From the NCBI GenBank assembly GCA_021463165.1, contig JAJTWY010000001.1, positions 299,384-363,383 of the forward strand: a DNA stretch of 64,000 nucleotides, given 5' to 3'. A model generated the notes under the pieces. The model worked only from the letters and a program-made list of their open reading frames with translations. It had not been told where the DNA came from and searched no databases. Below, piece by piece: positions 26,131-35,118 of the stretch. A program made the translations under genes and the position numbers. Source of the stretch: Pyrinomonadaceae bacterium. GTDB lineage: Bacteria; Acidobacteriota; Blastocatellia; Pyrinomonadales; Pyrinomonadaceae. How positions within the stretch are numbered: the first letter of the stretch is position 1; every line of letters begins with the position of its first letter.

Positions 26131-26580
26131 CTATTCAGTCGAGGCGACATCTTTGCCGCTGAGCGCCGCGTTAAGAGTATGCCAGCTCAGACTAGCACAC
26201 TTCACGCGAGCCGGAAATTCGAGGACACCGGAGAAGATCTTCAGCTTTCCCAGATGATTATCTTCGGCATCGGCATCAAGTTCGCCGGTGACCATCCGAT
26301 GAAATTCATTAAAAAGCACTTCGGCCTCCTCACGAGTCCTGCCTTTCACCGCCTGCGTCATCATCGAGGCCGACGCTTTCGAGATCGCGCAGCCCGAACC
26401 TTTGAATGCGACATCGCTCACCATATCGCCTTCCATCTTCACATAGACGCGCAAGGCATCGCCGCACAGCGGATTCTTCCCGTCCGCCATTTTATCCGCG
26501 TCCCCGATATCACGGAAATTGCGTGGATTCTTGTTGTGTTCCAGGATCACTTCCTGATAAAGATCGTTCAGTTCTGACAT
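26131..26580 (-). CDS. sufU: SufU-type Fe-S assembly scaffold / sulfurtransferase
   Basis: 149 residues. The three conserved Cys are in NPLCGD, GSGCAIS and VKCASLSW, with the Asp of CGD as a fourth ligand, as in zinc-bound SufU. SufU accepts persulfide sulfur from SufS and passes it to SufBCD. Gene order, directly downstream of sufS and a DinB-like gene, supports this. The extra segment before the third Cys (GELDADAEDNHLG) is typical of SufU rather than IscU. Confidence 0.93.
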   Translation of the reverse strand: MSELNDLYQEVILEHNKNPRNFRDIGDADKMADGKNPLCGDALRVYVKMEGDMVSDVAFKGSGCAISKASASMMTQAVKGRTREEAEVLFNEFHRMVTGELDADAEDNHLGKLKIFSGVLEFPARVKCASLSWHTLNAALSGKDVASTE

Positions 26581-26581
26581 G

Positions 26582-27040
26582 TTACCTATCCAATAGCCGT
26601 CGGTGATAATTTATTTGTCCGAGATGGTAGCCGAGATGTGTTGCCAGATGGATCAGGAAATATCCCGTGGTCATCGGCCCCATTTCGGTGAACACGATCA
26701 AGGGATATTCCTCGTCCAGCTGCTCAGGCCTAAGTTTATTCAACCCGTTTAATACCTCACTGATCGTTTCGTCGATCGCAGCCAGGAGCTCGGCCCTCGG
26801 TGTACCCTTTGTGGTGAACTCGAGTTCCCGATCACGCACATACCCGGGGCCGCCTATCACGGCACCGATAAAATGCCGAAGGTTGCCGACGAGATGCAGA
26901 CATAGGTTTCCGCCTGAGTTTGCGATCTTGCCATCGATCAGCCACAGACTTTCTTCGCTGCTGTAAAGCTCGATCTCATCGCGAAGCTTCTCGAGGTCGC
27001 GCTGATAGATCGACTGGAGCGATTTGATCACAACATCCAT
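26582..27040 (-). CDS. DinB-like (DUF1572) protein in the suf operon
   Basis: 152 residues. The helical-bundle pattern GGNLCLHLVGNLRHFIGAxIG and the C-terminal HLATHLGYHLGQINYHRRLL fit DUF1572, a DinB-superfamily group with His residues placed to bind a divalent metal. DinB-fold enzymes include mycothiol- and bacillithiol-dependent transferases. It lies 1 base from sufU and 4 bases from sufS, so it must be co-transcribed with both. A thiol-related role in sulfur handling is possible but is inference. Confidence 0.8.
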   Translation of the reverse strand: MDVVIKSLQSIYQRDLEKLRDEIELYSSEESLWLIDGKIANSGGNLCLHLVGNLRHFIGAVIGGPGYVRDRELEFTTKGTPRAELLAAIDETISEVLNGLNKLRPEQLDEEYPLIVFTEMGPMTTGYFLIHLATHLGYHLGQINYHRRLLDR

Positions 27041-27044
27041 GATC

Positions 27045-28526
27045 TTATGCGAACACCTCGATAACCTTCAGAACCGCATCCGCCAGTTTATCGACTTCCT
27101 CGCGAGTGTTATAGAACGCGAATGACGCCCTGGCTGTTGCGGGCACGTCGAAAAATTGCATCACGGGCTGAGCACAATGATGTCCTGCCCTTATAGCGAT
27201 GCCCTGCTGGTCGAGGATCGTGCCGATGTCGTGGGGATGTATTCCTTCGATCTCGAACGACAAGACGCTCGCTTTATTCTCGGCCGTGCCGATGATCCTG
27301 ACCTGCGGAATATCGCCGAGTCGTTCCTCAGCATATCGCAGCAGGTCATGCTCATGGGCAGCGGCCGCTTTGAAATCTATTGAATTTAGATAATCGATAG
27401 CAGCACCGAGCCCAATGCCGGCGGCTATCGCGGGCGTTCCTGCCTCGAACTTTTCCGGAATCGGCGCAAACGTCGAACCCTCGAAGCTCACGGTGCGTAT
27501 CATCCCGCCGCCGGTCTGATACGGCGGGATCGCGTCGAGCCACTTGCGCTTGCCGTAAACGACACCGCTGCCTGTCGGGCCAAACATCTTGTGGCCCGAA
27601 AAAACAAAGAAGTCGGCATCGAGATCCTGCACATCCACCGGAAAATGCGGTACGCTCTGTGCCGCGTCAACCAGGACGGGAACCCCGAACTTATGCGCGG
27701 TCGCGATCATCGCCTTGACCGGATTCACAGTGCCGAGACTGTTCGAAACGTGGGTCACAGCGACGATCCGGGTCCGTTCGTTGAGCAGATTCTCATATTC
27801 GTCTAAGATCAGCTCGCCACGCTCGTTCATCGGGATCATTACCACGCGAGCGCCTCGTTCCTCGGCGATCATCTGCCAGGGGAGGATATTCGAATGGTGC
27901 TCCATCTGCGAAACCAATATCTCGTCGCCATGGCCGATGAACTTCTTCCCATACGACTGGGCGACCAGGTTGATACCCTCCGTCGTGCCGCGAACAAAAA
28001 TACATTCCTTGACGTCCGGAGCATTGATAAAGCGCTTGACCTTTTCCCGAGCGGCTTCGTAGGCGGTTGTCGCGTGCTGTGAAAGATAATGAACTCCGCG
28101 ATGGATATTCGAATGCTCCTCGGCCAGATACTTCGAGGTTCGGTCGATCACCGATTGAGGCACCTGCGACGAGGCTCCATTGTCCAAATACACCAGCGGC
28201 TTGCCGTTCACCGTCTGCGACAGCACCGGGAAGTCGCGCCGGATCGCCTCCACGTCCCAATCCAATGCGGATGGTGCGCCGGTGCCGCTGTCATCGAGGT
28301 CCGTGCCCTCCAAATACAATGTGTCTGGACTGATATCGAGATCATCCGGCCAACAAACGGTTCCGTTGGACACGCTTACATTAGTGAAGTTTTCGATCGT
28401 CTGAAGTCCGCGAAACGCTTCGTATTCCAGGTAAGGTTTGGCGCAAAATCGCTTTCTTCGCCCGTTGTTAAATGTTAGGTCGAGCGAAAAATCACTATTT
28501 GCCTTGGCGTCGACAACTTTGATCAT
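27045..28526 (-). CDS. sufS: SufS cysteine desulfurase with N-terminal DUF2442 domain
   Basis: 493 residues; a usual SufS has about 405-415. Residues 1-80 match DUF2442: VVDAKANSDFSLDLTFNNG, then a short beta-rich segment ending near DISPDTLYLEG. Residues 88-493 are a full SufS: IRRDFPVL start, the HHSNILPW loop, the PLP lysine in SGHKMFGPTG and the active-site Cys in RAGHHCAQP. SufS removes sulfur from L-cysteine as a persulfide for SufU/SufBCD. No methionine start lies at the domain boundary, so the fusion is the natural reading. The upstream gene encodes DUF4160, the usual partner of free-standing DUF2442 proteins. Confidence 0.93.
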   Translation of the reverse strand: MIKVVDAKANSDFSLDLTFNNGRRKRFCAKPYLEYEAFRGLQTIENFTNVSVSNGTVCWPDDLDISPDTLYLEGTDLDDSGTGAPSALDWDVEAIRRDFPVLSQTVNGKPLVYLDNGASSQVPQSVIDRTSKYLAEEHSNIHRGVHYLSQHATTAYEAAREKVKRFINAPDVKECIFVRGTTEGINLVAQSYGKKFIGHGDEILVSQMEHHSNILPWQMIAEERGARVVMIPMNERGELILDEYENLLNERTRIVAVTHVSNSLGTVNPVKAMIATAHKFGVPVLVDAAQSVPHFPVDVQDLDADFFVFSGHKMFGPTGSGVVYGKRKWLDAIPPYQTGGGMIRTVSFEGSTFAPIPEKFEAGTPAIAAGIGLGAAIDYLNSIDFKAAAAHEHDLLRYAEERLGDIPQVRIIGTAENKASVLSFEIEGIHPHDIGTILDQQGIAIRAGHHCAQPVMQFFDVPATARASFAFYNTREEVDKLADAVLKVIEVFA

Positions 28527-28528
28527 AA

Positions 28529-28798
28529 TTACCTCAATGGTTCGATGCTGAAAACCGGCTTTCCATCAATTGCAGATTCCCAACATTCGATTAGTTCGGC
28601 CTGATGTATCTCGATCCAGGCCTGGACCAGTTTCAACTTATTTCGGCGAAGACTTCCCTCGATCAGATCACCATCCGGTATCGAGATTACGGCCTCCTCA
28701 CCATCGGCCTTAACGTGAACGTGCGGCATGTGATGTTTTCGATTGTCGAAGAAATACATCATCACGACGATGCCGTAAAAACTTGAGATCACAGGCAT
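28529..28798 (-). CDS. DUF4160 protein, partner of DUF2442
   Basis: 89 residues. DUF4160 pattern: MPVISSFYGIVVMMYFFD, then HHMPHVHVKADGEEAVISI, and a C-terminal KLVQAWIEIHQAEL helix followed by IEPL. Such small proteins are usually encoded next to DUF2442 as a two-gene unit of toxin-antitoxin-like appearance, with unknown biochemical activity. Here the DUF2442 half is fused to SufS and starts two bases downstream, while sufD ends two bases upstream, so it sits inside the suf operon. Confidence 0.85.
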   Translation of the reverse strand: MPVISSFYGIVVMMYFFDNRKHHMPHVHVKADGEEAVISIPDGDLIEGSLRRNKLKLVQAWIEIHQAELIECWESAIDGKPVFSIEPLR

Positions 28799-28800
28799 AC

Positions 28801-29949
28801 CTATCTATCTATTGCCACGCTCAGACGATTCAATACAGCCTGATCCAGATCGAATTTGATGCCGTCGATCCCGATCTTGTTTATTATCTCCTCCGCAAAA
28901 CCGTAAGTGAGTAAGTTACGAGCCAATGCTTCCGGCAGTCCCCGGGTTAGAAGGTAGAAAAGCTCCTCATCCTCCAGCTGTCCCACGGTCGCGCCGTGCG
29001 AGCATTTTACGTCGTCATTGAATATCTCGAGCTGCGGTTTTGTATCGACGCGAGCGTCACTGGAAAGCAACAGGTTCTTGTTCGACTGCTGCGCATCGGT
29101 GCCGTGAGCGTTCTCGCGGACAAAGACCTTTCCGTTAAAGACTCCGCGAGATTTGTCGTTGAGCACGCCTTTGTAGGTTTGATGCGATGTGCAGTTCGGC
29201 ACCGTATGATCGATGATCGAGTGGGTGTCGTGATGCTGGCTGCCATTTAGCATATACAGCCCGTCAACCCAAGCCTCGCCGCCTTCGGCTGTGAATTTGA
29301 CCTCGATGTCGTGCCGCGACAAACGCCCGCCGAGCTCGATATTGGTCGAATCGTAGCTGCTGCCCGGCCCGACACTCACCTCCGTCACACCGTAGTGAAA
29401 CGCTTCGGGCGAATCACGCTGCACACGATAGTGCTCCAACCTTGCGTTGTCCTCTACGACGATCTGGATAGCCGTATCTGTAAAACTACCGGCCGCCGAA
29501 TCATAAGTTTCTACGATGGTCGCTTTGCTGCCAGCCTCTGCAACGACAAGAAAATGCGGGAATATCGCCGTACCTTCGCCTGCAGCGATCGACAGATCGA
29601 TCGGCTCGTCTAGGCTAGTCTCCCTCGCGATACGGATCACCTTTATATCAGCAAAGGCAAGATTCAGGGCTGTGAAACCATTTCGCTGCGTTCCGAATCG
29701 CGCCAAAAGCTCTTCATCATCGCCGATGTCGAATGATTTGAGATCTAAGATCTGAAACCCGGAGTTCGCGAGCTGGGCGGTGTTCGTATATTTCCAATCC
29801 TCGAGTTTCGGCGTTGGAAAGCCTGTCGCCGTAAAGGCTGCGAAAGCCCTTTCGCGAAGTTCGCGCAAAACGCCGCTTTTCTCGCCCTTGATTAACTCTC
29901 TAAATTGTTCCGTAAATGTCGTATCCATTACGGCTGTTGATAAACTCAT
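28801..29949 (-). CDS. sufD: Fe-S assembly protein SufD
   Basis: 382 residues. N-terminal helical part with TPKLEDWKYTN (the RxExWKYT-like motif of SufD), then the right-handed parallel beta-helix, ending in a C-terminal region with NDDVKCSHGATVGQLEDEELFYLLTRG, including the conserved Cys/His site shared with SufB. SufD pairs with SufB and SufC to form the SufBC2D scaffold. Its ATG overlaps the stop of the large membrane protein gene (ATGA). Confidence 0.95.
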   Translation of the reverse strand: MSLSTAVMDTTFTEQFRELIKGEKSGVLRELRERAFAAFTATGFPTPKLEDWKYTNTAQLANSGFQILDLKSFDIGDDEELLARFGTQRNGFTALNLAFADIKVIRIARETSLDEPIDLSIAAGEGTAIFPHFLVVAEAGSKATIVETYDSAAGSFTDTAIQIVVEDNARLEHYRVQRDSPEAFHYGVTEVSVGPGSSYDSTNIELGGRLSRHDIEVKFTAEGGEAWVDGLYMLNGSQHHDTHSIIDHTVPNCTSHQTYKGVLNDKSRGVFNGKVFVRENAHGTDAQQSNKNLLLSSDARVDTKPQLEIFNDDVKCSHGATVGQLEDEELFYLLTRGLPEALARNLLTYGFAEEIINKIGIDGIKFDLDQAVLNRLSVAIDR

Positions 29950-32087
29950 TTTTCGCTAAAAACCTTTACTAAACTAAACTTGCTGTCGGCCTTGACGGTG
30001 TTGGTCGGGTCAAGGATAAATTCCTTTGCGATCTTCAACTTTCCCTCATTTTCGGCCCGCGGCTTCTTGTCATCGACGAGTGTCGATGTCGTGTAGTCGA
30101 ACAAAAAATCGTGCCGGGTCAAAACGTATCTGATGCCCAAGGCCGCGGCTTTTGTACGAAGCTCTTGCGCACTTTGCGATTCCCATACCATTTTTCTTAA
30201 AGTCCAATCTTCAAACAAATAGTCCGAAAAGACGGGCCGTTCGATGTTATAGGTGTCACGGCGCATGTTGATCAGCCAGACCTTCGAGTCAGGCGTCGTG
30301 TTAGAGTTGATCTCCCGGTAATACGGAAAGTAGTCGAGATTGCGGCTCAGATATTCGTCACGAGTCTCGCCGCCGAGCGTGACCCGAAGCGGTGCTTTCT
30401 GGCAAAACCAGGCGAACGACGTCGCGATACATAGGAGCGAGGCTCCAGCGAGCGAGAATCTTACGGCCTTATCCAATGGATCGCGACGCCCAGCGAGCGC
30501 CTCGACCGATGCCGCAACTGCCAGCGCAAATGCCGGAACGATCGGCAGCAAATATCGCAACTGGGCGCTCGAGAACAGCCAGAACAAGTACATGATACCC
30601 GCTACGCCGGCCGCGATCTTTGCCTCGATCGGTACGTTTCGTTTCCAGAAGGCCCATATCACAAGCGGTAGGCCGATCAAGAACATCGGGCCTAAAACAC
30701 CGTCGTAAAGCTGCGGATCTTCGGGCTGCGCGGCAAGCGAGACACGCAGCGGCGCTGTCACGTAATTGACGGGATTCGCCGCCGCCCCGCCGTATTGCGA
30801 GTTCATCGACTGAAAAAGATTCGACCGCTCGACATCCCAGCCGTTCGCGGTTCCTTTCCAGATGCTCATGTAAAAGGGAAACACAGGCGAGCCTGTCGCA
30901 ACCCAAGTGCGCAAATACCAGGGCGATGCAAACATACCCGCGAGCAGAAGGGCACCAAACCCGGTAAGCAGGATTCGACGGACGTCCGACGAGCCGGCAG
31001 CCTCATCCGGCTCGTGGTGTCCGCGGGCGCGCAGCAAAATGACCAAGGCGAATGCCGCTATTACAAACAGCGCCGTCAGCTTCACGGACAAGGCTGCACC
31101 GAGGAATATACCGACAAGGATCATCGATCGCTGATCCTGCGACTTCCACCACCGGCACAGTGACCTGATCGCCAATGTAACAAACAACGCCAACGCCAGA
31201 TCGACGTACCCGCTGGACGCAACATGATAAGCGGTAGGTACTGCCGCCACCATCAACATGGCGACAAGGGCCCACCGTTTCGAGATCCCGGTTTCGCGTG
31301 CCCAGCCGTATATTGCGGCGAGCAGCAAGGGGAAAAACAGGAATACGACAGTGCCGCCCGCGATCTCAGCCGTTCGCTGATCCGATAGACCTCCGATCAG
31401 GCGGGCCCACACAATGTGCATCTCCGTCCCAAGTGCGAGATAACTGGCAATATTCCCCTCGATGAATCCGCTGCTGCCTTGCGCAATAAATGCCTTCGGA
31501 ACCGAGAAATGGTAGAGCAGTGTGTCCTTTGCGATCGGTGGGGCGATTGCCCCGACCACGGCGAGACCGAGTGGCAGCAGCGGCAAGAACATCAATAGCT
31601 TGTCGAAACCGTTCACCTTTTCGGACAAGTCGCTTTTTGCTCGACCCCGCAGCACACGGATCAAACTGAGTCCGCCCTCGATCAAACCGATACCGGTAAC
31701 TATGATCGCCGTTATGGACGAATAAAGCCCTAAAAGTCCGAGGAAAAACCATAGGAGAGAAGTGATGGCGGCCCCGACCGCGATATTTTGGACTATCTCA
31801 AGCAACGGCGCGTGGGCATCACCGCGTTCGGTTTTCAGGTATCGGAACAAGAATGTTCCGGTCCCATGCCAAGCGATGAGAATGAGACCGGCAACCGCAA
31901 GTCCGCCTATCGAAGCCAAGACCCCCTCGCCGCCGAACAACGGCCCGCCCCCAAGGTTGCCAACAAGTGAAGGCAGTTTCAGCAGATCGCTGCTCCGAAA
32001 CGCGACAAAAAGCGTAACCAAAACAGCCGACCAGATCGCGATCAGGAAAGCGACGTTGCTGCTGTTTTTTTTCGTTACCTCTGCCAT
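29946..32087 (-). CDS. Large polytopic membrane protein, GT-C glycosyltransferase-like
   Basis: 713 residues with about 12-14 membrane helices and a C-terminal soluble domain of roughly 150 residues. Features fit GT-C/PMT-like lipid-linked sugar transferases: a loop with KDTLLYHFSVPKAF after the early helices (Asp near the membrane), a GALxxxxKLTALF helix and a SPWYLRTW motif. The soluble C-terminus (YFPYYREINSNTTPDSKVW) resembles those of ArnT-type enzymes. Donor and acceptor are unknown. It separates sufC from sufD and overlaps sufD by four bases, an unexpected place for a glycosyltransferase. Confidence 0.7.
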   Translation of the reverse strand: MAEVTKKNSSNVAFLIAIWSAVLVTLFVAFRSSDLLKLPSLVGNLGGGPLFGGEGVLASIGGLAVAGLILIAWHGTGTFLFRYLKTERGDAHAPLLEIVQNIAVGAAITSLLWFFLGLLGLYSSITAIIVTGIGLIEGGLSLIRVLRGRAKSDLSEKVNGFDKLLMFLPLLPLGLAVVGAIAPPIAKDTLLYHFSVPKAFIAQGSSGFIEGNIASYLALGTEMHIVWARLIGGLSDQRTAEIAGGTVVFLFFPLLLAAIYGWARETGISKRWALVAMLMVAAVPTAYHVASSGYVDLALALFVTLAIRSLCRWWKSQDQRSMILVGIFLGAALSVKLTALFVIAAFALVILLRARGHHEPDEAAGSSDVRRILLTGFGALLLAGMFASPWYLRTWVATGSPVFPFYMSIWKGTANGWDVERSNLFQSMNSQYGGAAANPVNYVTAPLRVSLAAQPEDPQLYDGVLGPMFLIGLPLVIWAFWKRNVPIEAKIAAGVAGIMYLFWLFSSAQLRYLLPIVPAFALAVAASVEALAGRRDPLDKAVRFSLAGASLLCIATSFAWFCQKAPLRVTLGGETRDEYLSRNLDYFPYYREINSNTTPDSKVWLINMRRDTYNIERPVFSDYLFEDWTLRKMVWESQSAQELRTKAAALGIRYVLTRHDFLFDYTTSTLVDDKKPRAENEGKLKIAKEFILDPTNTVKADSKFSLVKVFSEK

Positions 32088-32100
32088 TCGGTTTTATGAG

Positions 32101-32236
32101 TTGCCACTAGCTTTAGCTAGTGGGTAGGCAATGCAAAGAGATTCGGGCTTTAGCCCAACTTTCTTCTGCTCGACAATTTGGGCTAAAGCCCCGAGATGTG
32201 TTTGCTCGAAGATCACTAGCTAAAGCCAGCGGCAAT
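32101..32236. repeat. Composite palindromic repeat (MITE/REP-like), 136 bp
   Basis: Nested inverted repeats. Outer arms TTGCCACTAGCTTTAGCTAG (32101-32120) and its imperfect complement end at 32235. Inner arms contain GGGCTTTAGCCCA (from about 32145) and TGGGCTAAAGCCC. A shorter relative of the outer arm occurs at 52487-52517. It fills the space between sufC and the GT-C gene. No transposase is nearby. Confidence 0.75.
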
Positions 32237-32248
32237 TCATCGGAACAA

Positions 32249-33001
32249 TTAGCGCGCCGCTCCCTTCACCCAGTCATAACCCTTCTCTTCCAACTCCAGG
32301 GCCAGCTCTTTCCCGCCTTCTTTTACGATTCGGCCATTTGCGAGGACATGGACAACATCAGGGACGATGAAGTTCAAAAGCCGCTGATAATGGGTCACGA
32401 GAATGATGGCGTTATCATCTGAGCGAAGTTTGTTCACACCCTCGGCCACTATGCGAAGCGCATCGATGTCGAGGCCGGAATCGGTCTCATCCAGGACGGC
32501 GAGTTTTGGTTCGAGCACTGCCATTTGCAATATCTCATTTCGCTTCTTCTCGCCCCCAGAAAAGCCTTCATTCACCGAGCGCTTGAAAAACTGCGGATCC
32601 ATCTCGACGATCTTTGCCTTTTCTTTCAGGTAATCGTTGAACTCGAGCGGGTCGAGTTCTTCCCGGCCGTGATGCACCGCCTTTTGGTTGTAGACAAGCC
32701 GGAGGAACTGCGAATTCGACACGCCGGGCACCTCAACCGGATACTGGAACGCCATAAAAATGCCCTCGCGGGCGCGTTCATCGGGTTCGAGCTCGAGCAG
32801 GTTCTTGTCCTCGAACAGAACCTCGCCTGAAATGACTTCATATGACGGATGACCGGCCAGCACCTTTGACAAGGTAGATTTGCCGGAACCATTCGGGCCC
32901 ATGATCGCATGAACCTCGCCCCTATTGACCTGAAGATTCAGGCCCTTTAGGATCTCTTTCCCTTCGATACCTGCATGCAGGTTCTTCACTTCTAACAACA
33001 T
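32249..33001 (-). CDS. sufC: Fe-S assembly ATPase SufC
   Basis: 250 residues. ABC-ATPase motifs: Walker [10 protein letters not shown], signature SGGEKKRNE, Walker [13 protein letters not shown] and the switch His in LVTHYQRLL. The SDG/ETDSGLD form is typical of SufC. SufC hydrolyses ATP to remodel SufB-SufD during cluster assembly. It is separated from sufB by five unrelated genes, unlike the usual sufBCD order. Confidence 0.96.
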   Translation of the reverse strand: MLLEVKNLHAGIEGKEILKGLNLQVNRGEVHAIMGPNGSGKSTLSKVLAGHPSYEVISGEVLFEDKNLLELEPDERAREGIFMAFQYPVEVPGVSNSQFLRLVYNQKAVHHGREELDPLEFNDYLKEKAKIVEMDPQFFKRSVNEGFSGGEKKRNEILQMAVLEPKLAVLDETDSGLDIDALRIVAEGVNKLRSDDNAIILVTHYQRLLNFIVPDVVHVLANGRIVKEGGKELALELEEKGYDWVKGAAR

Positions 33002-33006
33002 AAAAA

Positions 33007-33070
33007 AATGAATGATGAATTGTGAATGATGAATGATGAATTCAAGATCGATTCATCATTCAACATTCAT
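33007..33070. repeat. AT-rich direct and inverted short repeats
   Basis: Between GNAT and sufC the motif GAATGATGAAT is repeated in tandem (33010-33041), and its complement ATTCATCATTC follows (33051-33061). Together they could form a hairpin. It probably arose by replication slippage; no function is evident. Confidence 0.55.
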
Positions 33071-33564
33071 AATTTGATCTCCTTCTCCATCTCAAGTCCC
33101 GGGACGCCGTACCATTCTTCGGGCGGTGTGTCGCGGACCCAAGTGTAGCCGTGCTTTTCGTAAAGCTGTTTTGCGCCAACCGAAAAGTACGTCGTGTACA
33201 AAAATATGCGATCGTGCGTCGTTGTAGCCGCATATTCATCGATCGCATTCATCAACAAATGAGCGATCCCGCGGCCTTGGAAACTGGGATCGACTGCCAT
33301 CGTCTTGACATACAAGTCGCCTTCTTCGACCGTGACCGAAACAGTGGCGACTACTTCGCCGTCGAGTTCAACGACCCATTGCGGACCAAGATCCAACCTT
33401 CGCGTAAACTCGTCCGGTCCCGGCGTAACGACTTCCATCGCCTCAGGCGTGTAATGCTCTCGATACACGCCAAAAGCCCGCCGAACGACATCTGCAATGC
33501 TCAGCGAATCGCTTTCCGTCGCCAGCCTGACCTCAGGCTGCGATGCCCTTTCCGGCGTTGACAT
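33067..33564 (-). CDS. GNAT-family N-acetyltransferase
   Basis: 165 residues. The GNAT fold is clear: DSLSIADVVRRAFG start, then VKTMAVDPSFQGRGIAHLL with the acetyl-CoA-binding Q/RxxGxG/A element, and a C-terminal LYEKHGYTWVRD motif. The acceptor is unknown. The ATG at 33564 overlaps the 3' end of the PhzF gene by 32 bases, so the two are probably coupled. Confidence 0.85.
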   Translation of the reverse strand: MSTPERASQPEVRLATESDSLSIADVVRRAFGVYREHYTPEAMEVVTPGPDEFTRRLDLGPQWVVELDGEVVATVSVTVEEGDLYVKTMAVDPSFQGRGIAHLLMNAIDEYAATTTHDRIFLYTTYFSVGAKQLYEKHGYTWVRDTPPEEWYGVPGLEMEKEIKL

Positions 33565-34342
33565 AGATCTCACCCTTCAAATAGAGCACGGCGTTGCCGC
33601 CGATCTTCACTCGGTCACCGGTGAATTCGCAGAACAATTCACCGCCACGCTCTGAGACCTGGCGGGCTAATAGCTGATCCTTGCCAAGCACACCGGCCCA
33701 GTAGGGGATCAACGAACAATGTATCGCGCCTGTGACGGGATCCTCAGGGATACCAAGCTTCGGAGCGAACATTCGAGAAGCAAAGTCGCAGTCGTCCCCT
33801 TTCGCTGTAACGATGACCTCGTCGTATGGCAGATTCGCAACAGCCTGCATATCGGGGTCAAGCGTTGCGACTTCTTCCTGACTGCGAAGCAACATGAATA
33901 GCATATTGCCCTGCGATTCCCAGCTTTTCAGCGGCGGCACCTCGACGTTGACGAGTTGCGGCAGTGTTGGTATCTCCTTCATCGGATACGCCGGGAAATC
34001 CAGCGTCAGCCGCTCCCCATTTTTTGTTACACCAAGCGGCCCGCTGCGGTGCGATTGAAATTTGATCTCGCTATCTTCGAGTTTAAGCTCATTAAAAATA
34101 ACGTGAGCCGTGGCAAGCGTTGCGTGGCCGCAAAGATCGATCTCAACCTTTGGTGTGAACCAGCGAAGGTTGTAAACATCTCCATTCTTTACAAAGAATG
34201 CAGTCTCGGCCAGATTATTCTCAGCAGCAATGCTCAACATCAGATCATCCGGCAGCCACGTATCAAGCGGCACAACCGCCGCCGGATTTCCGCCGAAAGG
34301 TTTATTTGTAAATGCGTCGACTTGGTAGATATCGAGTTTCAT
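33533..34342 (-). CDS. PhzF-family isomerase/epimerase-like protein
   Basis: 269 residues. PhzF signature: VDAFTNKPFGGNPAAVV near the start, the catalytic Glu in NNLAETAFF, and the mirrored half beginning at DPVTGAIHCSL. The family has a diaminopimelate-epimerase-like fold and catalyses isomerisations of enol/keto intermediates. Here it lies within the suf block next to RidA genes, which handle reactive enamines and imines. The substrate is unknown. Confidence 0.9.
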   Translation of the reverse strand: MKLDIYQVDAFTNKPFGGNPAAVVPLDTWLPDDLMLSIAAENNLAETAFFVKNGDVYNLRWFTPKVEIDLCGHATLATAHVIFNELKLEDSEIKFQSHRSGPLGVTKNGERLTLDFPAYPMKEIPTLPQLVNVEVPPLKSWESQGNMLFMLLRSQEEVATLDPDMQAVANLPYDEVIVTAKGDDCDFASRMFAPKLGIPEDPVTGAIHCSLIPYWAGVLGKDQLLARQVSERGGELFCEFTGDRVKIGGNAVLYLKGEIYVNAGKGIAA

Positions 34343-34346
34343 ACAA

Positions 34347-34580
34347 CTACATTCCGTGGTCGGCCTGTCGCCGCCAATTGATCCAACCCCTCAAGTGCAG
34401 GCAAAAGAAGACAATGCTGCCGAGCACCAGCGGCAGGCTTGCGATCAGGATGCCGACCGTCAACCAGCTTGTGCTGGCGACCATCATCACCAGAAAGCCG
34501 AATCGATTCTTGCTCCCGATAAGATAAACGCCGGTCAGTCCAGCGATCGTCGCAAGCCAATCTATGCCGTAATATTGCAT
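34347..34580 (-). CDS. Small PnuC-like membrane protein
   Basis: 77 residues with two to three membrane helices (about 8-25, 28-44 and 47-64). Motifs GVYLIGSKNRFGFLVM and LHLRGWINWR resemble the central repeats of PnuC-type nicotinamide riboside transporters, but the protein is only a third of their length. It could act as an oligomer or be an unrelated membrane protein. It starts 68 bases after the exported RidA gene and ends 4 bases before phzF. Confidence 0.6.
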   Translation of the reverse strand: MQYYGIDWLATIAGLTGVYLIGSKNRFGFLVMMVASTSWLTVGILIASLPLVLGSIVFFCLHLRGWINWRRQADHGM

Positions 34581-34648
34581 TTGAGATCCTTTGCCCCAAT
34601 GTCACGAAGAGGGTCATTCCTGTCTCCGGCCTTAACTGGGAAGCCTTC

Positions 34649-35092
34649 CTACTTCTTCGTCAACGCCACGATCTCGATCTCGACTTTTGCATCACGCGGC
34701 AGCCTGGCGATCTGCACCGTCGAGCGAGCCGGGAACGGCGCCTTGAAATACCTTGCGTAAACCTCGTTCATCTTTGCGAAATCGTTCATGTCCGCGAGGA
34801 ACACTGTTACCTTAACGGCACTCTCAAGGCTCGACCTTGATGCCTTGAGTACTGCCGAGAGATTTTTCAATGCCTGCTCGGTCTGTTCGACAATACCCCC
34901 TTCGACGAGCATTCCCGTTTTCGGATCGCTCCCGATCTGACCGGCCGTAAACACAAACCCATTTGCCACTATCGCCTGCGAATATGGCCCGATCGCCTTC
35001 GGTGCATCAGCCGTCTCAACCGCACGTTTCGCCTGAGCGTTGGCAAAGGTAAACAAAGCTAACGAAAGTATCACCAACAAACCCAATTTCAT
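34649..35092 (-). CDS. RidA-family protein with signal peptide
   Basis: 147 residues. An N-terminal signal sequence (1-19, ending FANAQA) precedes a complete RidA/YjgF domain: KAIGPYSQAIVANGFVFTAGQIG, QALKNLSAVL, the VKVTVFLADM strand, then the catalytic-site Arg in FPARSTVQIARLP and a terminal VEIEIVAL. RidA deaminates reactive enamine/imine intermediates from PLP enzymes. An exported copy is unusual because the reaction is normally cytoplasmic. It is followed by a cytoplasmic paralogue 26 bases upstream in the same operon. Confidence 0.85.
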   Translation of the reverse strand: MKLGLLVILSLALFTFANAQAKRAVETADAPKAIGPYSQAIVANGFVFTAGQIGSDPKTGMLVEGGIVEQTEQALKNLSAVLKASRSSLESAVKVTVFLADMNDFAKMNEVYARYFKAPFPARSTVQIARLPRDAKVEIEIVALTKK

Positions 35093-35118
35093 CTCAGTGC
35101 TCTCCGTGACCTCTTTGG

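Noticed and set aside
32101..32236. Possible insertion sequence
   Set aside because: Only 136 bases, no transposase frame; better described as a palindromic repeat.
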